From Streptomyces sp. WM4235 (GTDB lineage Bacteria > Actinomycetota > Actinomycetes > Streptomycetales > Streptomycetaceae), in the NCBI RefSeq assembly GCF_001279725.1, contig NZ_LGDE01000451.1, positions 1 to 26,951 on the forward strand: a DNA stretch of 26,951 nucleotides, given 5' to 3'. The notes below the pieces were generated by a model. The model saw only the letters and a list, made by a program, of their open reading frames with translations, had not been told where the DNA came from and ran no database searches. This document shows, in pieces, positions 5,755 to 12,566 of this stretch. A program made the position numbers and the translations under genes. The stretch's first letter is position 1, and each line of letters opens with the position of its first letter.

Positions 5755-7323
5755 TCAGGGCGCGAGCGGGGCGGTGACCTTCCAGACGCCGCTGTCCTTG
5801 ACCCACGCGCTCGCGTTGGAGGTGACCGAGTAGAGGGACCCGGACATGTGGACGAGCCAGCGCTCCTCCGGCCCGACACCCCAGACGAACCCGGTTGCCG
5901 TGCCGTTCTTGCGCTTGCACCAGGTGGCGCTCTTGCGGAAGTCCGAGGTGCGGTCGTCCGGTGCCAGCCGGATCCGCAGCGGGCCCACCGTTGTCATCAG
6001 GTAGTGGCCGGGCTTGCGGACGGACTCGAAGGACCAGCAACCGGGCTGGCCGGCGAGCGAGGGCACGATGGTCCAGGTGGCGTCCTGACGGTCGGCCAGC
6101 GGACTCCTGGAGTCCACGGGGGTGATGAACGCCTCGCCCTTGTCCACCGTGGACTGGCGGATGTGCCAGCCGGTGGCCTGTACGTCCATCGACTGGATGG
6201 ACTGGCGCTTGAGCCGGTACTGGGTGTCCTCCTTGAGGAACTCCGCGACCTGCTCGTCGGTCCCGGCCAGCGCCTTCTTCGCGGCCGCGACCAGACCTGG
6301 GTGCACCCCGCCGTTCTCGGCGGCGGCCTGGATCTGCAAAGCCAGCTTGCGGTTGGCCTCGGCGGCCTTCTTGCGGCGGTTCTCGTCGTCGAGCTTGTAG
6401 GCCGTGTCGGCCCCGGTGTGGACGAACCGCTTCCACTCCTCCGGGTCGGAGCTCAGTACGGCCCGCTGAGCCGCCGCGTACAGCTCCGAGCCGTGCAGGT
6501 CGGCCGGGGCCAGACGGAGCAGTTCGCGGATGAAGTTGTCGCTGCCGAGGACGAGCATGCCCTCGGTCGGCGTGATGCGGAACAGGGCCGCCGTACTCTG
6601 GCGGGCCGCCAGCTCCTTGCGCCGCTCGGCCTCCTTGCGGTCCCTCTCCTCCAACTCCTTGAGCTCGTTCGCGACATCGATCCTGTGGGCGTCGCGCACT
6701 CCGTTGACGATGAACTCCCGCCACTCGGTCGGCTCGCCGGCGAGGGCACGGATGCCGGCGGCCCGTACCTCGGGACCCGCCGCGGTGTGCTTGATCACGG
6801 CACGGATGAAGTTGTCGTCGTTGAGGCCGAGCAGCTCGGGGGTGCTCGGGATGCCCACGACCTGGAGGGCCTGCGTCTTCGCGAGCCGGGCGGCCCGCTC
6901 GGCCTCGGCTCTGTCCCGCTCCCGCTGTTGGTCGAGCCGGTACGCGTCGTGGATTCCGGTGGTGATGAACCGGACGTGGTCGGCGGCGGCCGAGCTGAAC
7001 ATGGCCTGCTCGGCCGCGACGCGCACCGAGTCCAACGACTCTCCGGCGTCACGGGCCTTCTGCCACAGGGCGTGGATGAAGTCGTAGTCGCTGAGCAGGA
7101 GCACATCGGCCGTCGGGTCGAGACGCACCACGGCGGCGGCGCTCACCCGCTGGGCATCGGTGGTGCCGATGTCGGCAGCCCTGGTCGAGGCACTCGGTGC
7201 GGTGGTGACGGCACCCGCGCTCGGAGCGGCGACGCCCAGCGCCGCGGCCACCGCGGTGGTGGTGACGATGCCATGTGTGACGGTCCGACGCAGTCGTGCG
7301 GACGGGACAGAGCTCTTGTGCAT
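5755..7323 (-). CDS. Secreted ALF-repeat protein with C-terminal AbfB (CBM42-like) domain
   Basis: The 522-aa product starts at ATG 7323 with an AGGGA site about 12 nt upstream. Residues 1-38 are a signal peptide (HGIVTTTAVAAALGVAAPSAGA). Three clear ALF units follow at roughly 65-150, 155-240 and 245-330, each with a (D/S)xDFIxxL-like helix, an Ala-rich VRAAxxxAL segment and a conserved (R/E)FI..G..DA motif, ending in a charged heptad stretch such as ELKELEERDRKEAERRKEL. A fourth partial unit is at 335-365. From about 375 to the end is an AbfB domain (WTIVPSLAG, CWSFESVRKPGHYL, RIRLAPDD, FRKSATWC), a beta-trefoil known in family 54 arabinofuranosidases to bind arabinofuranose. There is no hydrolase domain, so binding rather than cleavage is inferred. 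It is first in the ALF-lectin-lectin-ALF operon. Confidence 0.88.
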   Translation of the reverse strand: MHKSSVPSARLRRTVTHGIVTTTAVAAALGVAAPSAGAVTTAPSASTRAADIGTTDAQRVSAAAVVRLDPTADVLLLSDYDFIHALWQKARDAGESLDSVRVAAEQAMFSSAAADHVRFITTGIHDAYRLDQQRERDRAEAERAARLAKTQALQVVGIPSTPELLGLNDDNFIRAVIKHTAAGPEVRAAGIRALAGEPTEWREFIVNGVRDAHRIDVANELKELEERDRKEAERRKELAARQSTAALFRITPTEGMLVLGSDNFIRELLRLAPADLHGSELYAAAQRAVLSSDPEEWKRFVHTGADTAYKLDDENRRKKAAEANRKLALQIQAAAENGGVHPGLVAAAKKALAGTDEQVAEFLKEDTQYRLKRQSIQSMDVQATGWHIRQSTVDKGEAFITPVDSRSPLADRQDATWTIVPSLAGQPGCWSFESVRKPGHYLMTTVGPLRIRLAPDDRTSDFRKSATWCKRKNGTATGFVWGVGPEERWLVHMSGSLYSVTSNASAWVKDSGVWKVTAPLAP

Positions 7324-7401
7324 GCTGTTTCAGTGATCCCTACTGCCGTCGCCTGAGGACGACTTGATGAATGCAGGGTGAAATCGGCGCAGGCAGGATC
7401 G

Positions 7402-7423
7402 TCCGCTCCTTCATGGGAGCGGA
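7402..7423. promoter_or_regulatory. Inverted repeat upstream of the ALF-lectin operon
   Basis: TCCGCTCC (7402-7409) and GGAGCGGA (7416-7423) pair perfectly around a 6-nt loop, 79-100 bp upstream of the ATG at 7323. The palindrome GGAATTCC overlaps its right edge (7421-7428). The position suits an operator or a 5'-leader hairpin. Confidence 0.4.
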
Positions 7424-7825
7424 ATTCCGGAAAAGGGCGCGTCAGTGAGCCGACATCGCGATGACGGCAGTGTGGACGGCCCGCACGAATCCCCCCGGCG
7501 GTGAACGAATTTCCCCCCGACTCCGGCCGTTCCAACCGGATGCAGGGCGACCTTACTTTGAATATGCCGGATGCGGCAACGATCTCATTCGGGAAGGGGT
7601 CCGGCGGATTGGCCGGATCTCGCCGTATTCCTACCGGCGGTAAGGGGTCGGTCGCGCGTTGGCGCCGGGTGTCCCGCTCGGGATGCGACGGCCCCTCCTG
7701 CTCCCGTCGACCTGACAACCCGTCATTCATGGCTCTGTCCAGCGGTAATACCAGTCATTTCCCTCTCGTGGGAGCCTCTTGAATAGATCATTGCGAGGGA
7801 TGGGCGCAGCCGTTACGGTGACAAG

Positions 7826-7844
7826 ACCGACTTGACCGGTCGGT
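7826..7844. promoter_or_regulatory. Dyad ACCGAC-N7-GTCGGT
   Basis: ACCGAC (7826-7831) and GTCGGT (7839-7844) flank TTGACCG. The whole resembles the ACCGACCGGTC-type operators often bound by TetR-family repressors, but no gene with a convincing start lies immediately beside it. Confidence 0.3.
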
Positions 7845-8062
7845 ACGCCGGAGGGGAATCATCGGAGTCATCGCACTCCGGTGAGCCGTGCACGCGCGGG
7901 GAGCGCCGAGACGCAGGGGGAACTGATGGCCGACGGGTATACGCCCATGCGCCGTGATGACTCGGGGCGCATTCACACCACGAGAGGGTCGCGTGCACGG
8001 CTCCGCCCATAAGCGGAAGCCGCCGTGACTGCCATTCATTCACGCCCTCCACATCTCCATTC

Positions 8063-8147
8063 GAATGCGGCCGGACGACAAGTCAATGCGGCCGGACGGC
8101 CAAGCCAATGAGAGCGGGCGGCAAGTCAATGCCGCCGGGCGGCTCGG
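8063..8147. repeat. 21-22-bp imperfect tandem repeat, 4 copies
   Basis: Units at 8063-8083, 8084-8105, 8106-8126 and 8127-8147 follow the pattern (c/g)aatgcggccggacggcaagt with scattered substitutions. The array ends 24 bp before the start of the frameshifted HTH gene at 8172, so it may be a set of binding sites in its promoter region. Confidence 0.7.
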
Positions 8148-8164
8148 CATTGGCGGTTGAGGTG

Positions 8165-8197
8165 AGCGGTAATGCCGGCGCCGGCACAATTACCGCT
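8165..8197. promoter_or_regulatory. Nested palindrome at the start of the HTH gene
   Basis: AGCGGTAA (8165-8172) pairs with TTACCGCT (8190-8197), and between them sits the perfect 12-bp palindrome GCCGGCGCCGGC (8174-8185). It overlaps the candidate start codon at 8172, a place where an autoregulator or an RNA hairpin would block translation. Confidence 0.45.
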
Positions 8198-8644
8198 GTG
8201 CGATGACGTCGTGGCACCGAGCGTCCTACCGAGCCGTCTCGGCTGCCCGAGCCGCGAGCGGATTCACGCGCGCGATTCATTGTCGGGATTCCCGCGCAGC
8301 GGCCGGTCGCTGATGAGCATGTTCGCCCTGCGCAACCTGGACCGGTCGACAGTGGCCCAGGTGATGGGCCTGATGTCCGGAGTCTGCAAGGCGTCCTCCA
8401 CCATCGTCATGGTGCGCGACGGCGTGAAGGAACTCGATGCCGAACTCCTCGACGGCTTCGGCGCGGTGCTCGGTGTCCCGGCCACCGTCCTGGCATCCCT
8501 GTCCGGGGTGCGCGCACGGAAGGAAACCACGCACCCGCACCGGAGGTCGCCGACGTGGCCGCGCTCGTCCGGGAGGTCCGACACCTCACCGAGGACCAGG
8601 TCCGGCAGCTCACCGACACGGCGGAGGAACTCAGCGGCGAGTGA
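8172..8644 (+). pseudogene. Frameshifted XRE/HTH-like regulator
   Basis: From 8172 (ATG with GAGGTGAG 5 nt upstream) one frame encodes a segment from about 8313 (MSMFALRNLDRSTVAQVMG, then VRDGVKELDAELLDGFGAVL and GVPATVLASLSGV) that looks like the helical DNA-binding core of small XRE-type actinobacterial regulators. From about 8530 the coding signal moves to the -1 frame and reads PAPEVADVAALVREVRHLTE, then DQVRQLTDTAEELSGE, ending at TGA 8642-8644. Both halves look like one family, so a 1-nt deletion or equivalent separates them near 8500-8530. No canonical slippery heptamer is seen there, so I treat it as a broken gene rather than programmed frameshifting. The N-terminal ~45 residues before MSMF lack HTH character and may not be translated. 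Confidence 0.6.
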
Positions 8645-8673
8645 AGCGCGCCGGGGCCCGGCAGGAGGACACC

Positions 8674-9276
8674 TCAGTCGCAGTCGACGCCGTGCACCCC
8701 GTCCATGACCGGATCGGTCGTGCTGCCGCGGAGCTCCAGGGTGCCGCTCTCCGGGCCCCACTCCAGCTCGTACGTGCCCTTGGCGATGGGGCGGTAGGCG
8801 TCGTCGACCCGCCAGGAACCCGCCGGCCGCCAGGCAATGCCGGTCCGGCCCACCGCGTACACGTCGCCGCCCCCGACGAGCAGGAACGACGTCTCCCGCA
8901 CGACGGCTCTGCAACCGTGCGGGCCCGTGGGGTGGAGCACGTGGTACTCGGCACCGACGTCGCCCAACACGCCGAACACACTCCCCAGTACGGCCACGAC
9001 CACCGCCAGACCCCGCAGGAACAGTGGCAGCGCCACACGACGCCCTGTCTTCCGCTCATCCTCCGAGCGGCGCCGTACGGCGGTGACTCCCATGAGGACC
9101 AGTGACACGAGGAGCAGGGCCGCGCTCATCGCCCAACTCGGGATCACCCGCCCCGCGACGAGGAGCAGCACGTTGCTCCAGCCCGCGGCGCAGGAGAGGA
9201 GCAGGCACCCCGCGGTGATGACCGGGTAGAGGGCTGATCGCGGCACTCGGCGGGTACGGCGCTGCTCTGTTTCCAT
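8674..9276 (-). CDS. Small membrane protein of unknown function
   Basis: The 200-aa product starts at ATG 9276. Three hydrophobic segments are visible: about 15-40 (ALYPVITAGCLLLSCAAGW), 45-65 (AMSAALLLVSLVLMGVTAV) and 83-105 (LFLRGLAVVVAVLGSVFGVL). After them is a ~90-residue soluble tail, probably extracytoplasmic, with three cysteines and short beta strands (CRAVVRETSFLLVGGGDVYAV, GTYELEWGPESGTLELRG). No family is recognised. It is convergent with the broken HTH gene, ending 29 bp from it. Confidence 0.75.
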   Translation of the reverse strand: METEQRRTRRVPRSALYPVITAGCLLLSCAAGWSNVLLLVAGRVIPSWAMSAALLLVSLVLMGVTAVRRRSEDERKTGRRVALPLFLRGLAVVVAVLGSVFGVLGDVGAEYHVLHPTGPHGCRAVVRETSFLLVGGGDVYAVGRTGIAWRPAGSWRVDDAYRPIAKGTYELEWGPESGTLELRGSTTDPVMDGVHGVDCD

Positions 9277-9445
9277 CAGCGCACCCTATGGCGTGACCCT
9301 GCGTCATGAGGACACGACCCGGTTCGAGCCGCCGAAGCCGCTTCCCGCCCCGCGGAACGATCAAGAACTCGGGACGTTTGGAAACCTCCGCTCGGTGCAG
9401 ACGCTCGTTGACACCAGCTTTATTCATCGAGGTAGGAGAAGCGTC

Positions 9446-9724
9446 ATGGGCATCATCGCCTGGATCCTGATCGGACTGCTCGCGGGCTTCATCGCCAAGG
9501 CTCTGATGCCGGGCAAGGACCCGGGCGGCGTGATCATCACCATGCTCATCGGCATCGCGGGCGGCCTGCTCGGCGGCTGGCTCGGCAAGGTCATATTCGG
9601 CGTCGACTCCATCGACGGCTTCTTCGACCTCTCCACCTGGATCGCCGCCATCATCGGCTCCGTCATCCTCCTCGCCGTCTACCGACTCGTCACCGGCAAC
9701 AACCGTCACCACCGCCACGCCTGA
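9446..9724 (+). CDS. GlsB/YeaQ/YmgE family membrane protein (transglycosylase-associated)
   Basis: The 92-aa protein starts at ATG 9446 with a good GGAG site at 9435-9438. Three glycine-rich hydrophobic helices are visible: IIAWILIGLLAGFIAKALM, VIITMLIGIAGGLLGGWLG and WIAAIIGSVILLAVYRL. This is the usual length and pattern of the family (Pfam transglycosylase-associated protein), small inner-membrane proteins often induced in stress; the name does not imply a proven enzyme activity. The upstream stretch around 9376-9397 has GTTT followed about 14 nt later by GGTG, loosely like a general-stress sigma promoter, too weak to annotate. It ends in a strong hairpin terminator. Confidence 0.9.
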   Translation: MGIIAWILIGLLAGFIAKALMPGKDPGGVIITMLIGIAGGLLGGWLGKVIFGVDSIDGFFDLSTWIAAIIGSVILLAVYRLVTGNNRHHRHA

Positions 9725-9744
9725 GTGACACAGCCCCACCGCAG

Positions 9745-9788
9745 ACGGAAACGGCTCCCCCTCCTCGCGAGGGCGGAGCCGTTCCGCT
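9745..9788 (+). terminator. Strong terminator of the GlsB-like gene
   Basis: AACGGCTCC (9750-9758) pairs with GGAGCCGTT (9775-9783), and inside it CCCTC (9759-9763) pairs with GAGGG (9769-9773), leaving a 5-nt loop and one bulge. The outer CGGA/TCCG continues the stem. Confidence 0.85.
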
Positions 9789-9789
9789 T

Positions 9790-10470
9790 GTACGGGAGCC
9801 TCGTAGGGGAACAATGACGTGCTGCCCCACGCCGCAACCCCACCATGCACTTCACCTGCCACGGAAGGGCCGACCCGCTCCCCCCGGAGAACAGTGGGAT
9901 CGCCGTTCGGAAAGACGAGGCCCTCGCGGCCGGTGACGACCGCTCCGCCGTCCGTCCCTCGGAGGTGGTGGACGGCACCCACGCGGCCGGCTCTGTCGAT
10001 GCCCCGCTCCACCCCTGCGAGCAGGAGCAGCCGATCGCCGCGGATCGCGAGGCCGACCGGATCCGAGACAGGTAGGGCGCGGATCCGGAGCATCCCGCCG
10101 GGTCCCGTTTCGACGAGCGCCGCGTCGGGCCAGTACAGGGCGTGCACCGCGGAGTCGGCGACGTTGACGGTGACGGCCTCCGTCAGGTGCCGGTAGGGCT
10201 CCGGGGGGCGCAGGGCTGATGCGCGGTTGCCCCTGGCGTCCAAAACGGACCAACCCACCCGCGCTGACCCGGTCACCGCTGAACATCCCTTCGACGGCGT
10301 ACCCGGTCCAGAATCCGGCCCGGCGGTCCGCGACCAGATGCGTCAGGTACGTCCCCATCGGGAAGCGACGCCTGGCCCGCTCGTACCCGGGCCGGTCGCG
10401 ACGCGCCTCCCGACGATCCGGGCTTCCCGGACGCCGAGTCCGTTCCAGCGGAGCGGAGATCGCACCGTCT
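9790..10470 (-). pseudogene. Frameshifted remnant of a conserved actinomycete hypothetical protein
   Basis: On the minus strand one frame reads RARRRFPMGTYLTHLVADRRAG then FWTGYAVEGMFSGDRVSAGGLVRF (about 10245-10375), and the coding signal then continues in a different frame as DARGNRASALRPPEPYRHLT, then VTVNVADSAVHALYWPDAALVE and PVGLAIRGDRLLLLAGVERG down to about 9800. Together these match the style of an actinomycete family with WxGYxxEGxFGGD and ALYWPD-type motifs, probably beta-propeller-like, of unknown function. The switch occurs at or next to a homopolymer (caaaac at 10241-10246), where loss of one base restores a single frame. The N-terminal part before ~10375 is not clean in any frame. 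The end runs into the terminator of the adjacent convergent gene, so the C-terminus is probably altered too. Confidence 0.6.
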
Positions 10471-10916
10471 TCGCAACAAGCCGGGCATTCCGGTTCGCGT
10501 GATCCTCCCGACCGGCCCGGAGGCTTGAGGCGGAGAACTCTCCGGAAGGAGAGCCCGATCCGGGGAGCGTCCCCGCCGCGCAAGAGCGAGTCGGCCGTGA
10601 GGATCGCGATCACTCCCAGGGCGCTGTCGGATGCCGGCCGTGAATGGCAACAGGCCTACAGGACAAGGCTGTTGGTGTCGAAAGGGGGTCTCAGTGGCCT
10701 TGGATCCGGGCCCGTCCGCCCGGCTTCTTCCGTCGATCCGCCCACGGCGACCGCCACCGTCCGCGCGTCACGCCGACGAGCACTCGTTTGCTTGCGGCCC
10801 TGCGAGAGTGCACACTTGCGCGAATTCCGGTACGGGCGCAGCGCCGCACCCTCCTCATGACGGATGTCCCCGGAAGCCGCCTTGCGGGTCATCAGCAAGC
10901 CAAACAGGAGTACGTG
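10471..10916. other. Gene-free interval upstream of the fused sigma factor
   Basis: The 446 bp show no convincing protein on either strand, although the sigma factor's frame is open back to 10644. Upstream codons encode a Pro/Arg-rich string without sigma-factor character, so I read it as promoter and leader. A GAATTCCGG 9-mer occurs at 10822-10830; the same 9-mer occurs at 7422-7430 upstream of the ALF-lectin operon. Confidence 0.4.
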
Positions 10917-12566
10917 TTGAGTACACCGGGTACTGCCCGTCAGCAGCATCTCCGAAGCCTCACCGACGGGGAGCTCTGCGCCCTGCTGCGTGGCCACACC
11001 TCCGAGTCCGACGCCGACGTCAGCGACGTGATGGCCGAGGTGTTCGCGCGTCACCATTCTTCGGTGCTCGCCTACGCGCGTAGCTGCTGCAGGGACCTGT
11101 CCACCGCCCAGGACCTCGCCGCCGAGGCCTTCGCCCGTACCTACCGGGCCGTCGCCTGGGGCGCCGGACCCGAGTACGCCTGGCGGCCGTACCTGCTGGT
11201 CTGCGTGCGCCGCCTGGCGGCCGCACGGGCGCGGGAGGGCGCTCGTACGCGGCTGTCCGAAGACTTCGAGGAATGGGCCGCGCAGCTCGCGGACGGCCAG
11301 GACGCGGAGGAGAGCGTCTTCTCGGCGGAAGAGGGGTCGCTGGTCCTGCGGGCCTACCGGTCGCTGCCGGAGCGCTGGCAGGCCGTGCTGTGGCACGCCG
11401 TCGTCGAGCACGAGCCGGCGGCGGAGACCGCCGGCCGCCTCGGAATCTCGGCGGGAGGCGTCGGCTCGCTGGTCGCGCGTGCACGGGAAGGTTTGCGGGA
11501 GGCGTACTTGCGCGCCCACCTGGATCAGAGTGCGAGCGACGAGTGCCGGCACTACGGCGGGCAGATCGCCGCCATGCTCCGTCGGCCGGGCAAGCGCCGC
11601 ACCCGGGACCTGGGCCGCCACCTCCAGGGGTGCGGCGACTGCGCGCGGGCCGAGCGCGACCTGCGCGACGTCAACGGCCGTCTGGGGGTGCTGCTGCTGG
11701 GCGGAATCCTGCTGTGGAAACCCGCCTCCTTCCTGGCGACCCTGGGCGAGAACGGCGCCCACCTCGCCGCCGGAGCGGGAACGCTGAACGGTACCCAGCT
11801 CGCCGGAGCCAAGATCAGTGCCGCGAAGTGGGCCGCGGCGGTGGCCGTGGTGGGAACGACGGCCACCGTGGTCGCCCTGCTGCCCGCCGAGGCCGAGAAC
11901 AACCGGTCCGATCAGGTAGCCGTACCCGCCAGAACGGCCGCGGCCCCCGGAGACCCGCTCCCGGCGGTCACACCGTTCGTGGCCATCGGCACGCCCGCGT
12001 CGTCGTCGGCCATCTCCGCCTCCGCCTCCGCGACAGCCGGCCCCTCCGCCTCGACCTCCGTTTCCTCCTCGGCCACCACCACACCGACCTCGGCATCGCC
12101 CTCGACGGGTCCCGCCGGCGACGCCTTGGTCAACGTGGGTTCGGGGCTGTGCGTCGGCGTGGGCGGCGGCCGTTCCGACGGCCGTGTGCAGCTTGAGAAG
12201 TGCACCGGCAAAGCCTCCCAGGGATGGCAGCGGCTGCCCGCCTGGAAGAACACCCACCAACTCCGGAACGCCGACACCGGCACCTGCCTCGACGGAACCA
12301 CCGGCGGCGGGAACCTCGTCGAGGTCACCCTTCGCCCCTGCCGGACCGGCGCGGACCGCGCGACCCAGCTGTGGCGGTTCGATCCGGACGCGCGATCTGG
12401 CGCGTACCGCGTCTGGTTCGTGCCGAGGGTCCCGCACAGCGACTACTCCGACCACCTGCTGGGCCCGCGGAACTGGCCGAAGGCCGACCCGCCGCGTCCG
12501 GGCTCGGAGATGGTGCACCTGCCCAACTACTACAACTCGGTCAACCTGCTCTTCACCCTGCGCTGA
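10917..12566 (+). CDS. ECF-type sigma factor fused to a membrane-anchored ricin-type lectin domain
   Basis: TTG 10917 is taken as start because AGGAG (10906-10910) is 6 nt away; in-frame GTG 10914 is only 3 nt away. The 549-aa protein has, in order: sigma region 2 (about 38-108, VMAEVFARHHSSVLAYARSC, DLSTAQDLAAEAFARTYRAV); sigma region 4 (about 140-198, LPERWQAVLWHAVVE, AAETAGRLGIS); an anti-sigma-like zinc motif H235-x3-C239-x2-C242 (HLQGCGDC) with C210/H212 upstream; a hydrophobic stretch 255-275 and a likely transmembrane helix 304-323 (KWAAAVAVVGTTATVVALLP); a Ser/Thr/Pro/Ala-rich linker about 340-400; and a ricin-B domain from about 402 with QGW and QLW motifs. The lectin domain should face outside. 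Sigma factors with fused zinc, membrane and sugar-binding extensions are known in actinobacteria. No separate anti-sigma gene is adjacent; the fused segment may serve that role (inference). Its 3' end overlaps the convergent gene by 37 bp. Confidence 0.85.
   Translation: MSTPGTARQQHLRSLTDGELCALLRGHTSESDADVSDVMAEVFARHHSSVLAYARSCCRDLSTAQDLAAEAFARTYRAVAWGAGPEYAWRPYLLVCVRRLAAARAREGARTRLSEDFEEWAAQLADGQDAEESVFSAEEGSLVLRAYRSLPERWQAVLWHAVVEHEPAAETAGRLGISAGGVGSLVARAREGLREAYLRAHLDQSASDECRHYGGQIAAMLRRPGKRRTRDLGRHLQGCGDCARAERDLRDVNGRLGVLLLGGILLWKPASFLATLGENGAHLAAGAGTLNGTQLAGAKISAAKWAAAVAVVGTTATVVALLPAEAENNRSDQVAVPARTAAAPGDPLPAVTPFVAIGTPASSSAISASASATAGPSASTSVSSSATTTPTSASPSTGPAGDALVNVGSGLCVGVGGGRSDGRVQLEKCTGKASQGWQRLPAWKNTHQLRNADTGTCLDGTTGGGNLVEVTLRPCRTGADRATQLWRFDPDARSGAYRVWFVPRVPHSDYSDHLLGPRNWPKADPPRPGSEMVHLPNYYNSVNLLFTLR

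Larger units (their letters stand above)
7324..8062. other. Gene-poor interval with dyads
   Basis: About 740 bp of lower GC than its surroundings. Short open frames exist on both strands, but none has a good ribosome site or recognisable protein. It should hold the promoter of the ALF-lectin operon (minus strand). Two dyads, at 7402-7423 and 7826-7844, are the only structured elements I can support. Confidence 0.5.

Noticed and set aside
7143..7730. Open frame of about 195 codons overlapping the ALF/AbfB gene start
   Set aside because: No ribosome site, irregular composition, and it overlaps a well-supported signal peptide in another frame.
7788..8039. Small minus-strand open frame of about 83 codons
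   Set aside because: No good start or recognisable protein; composition is not distinguishable from noncoding DNA of this GC content.
10644..10916. Longer N-terminus for the fused sigma factor
   Set aside because: The extra residues are Pro/Arg-rich without sigma-factor similarity, and the good AGGAG site fits the start at 10917.
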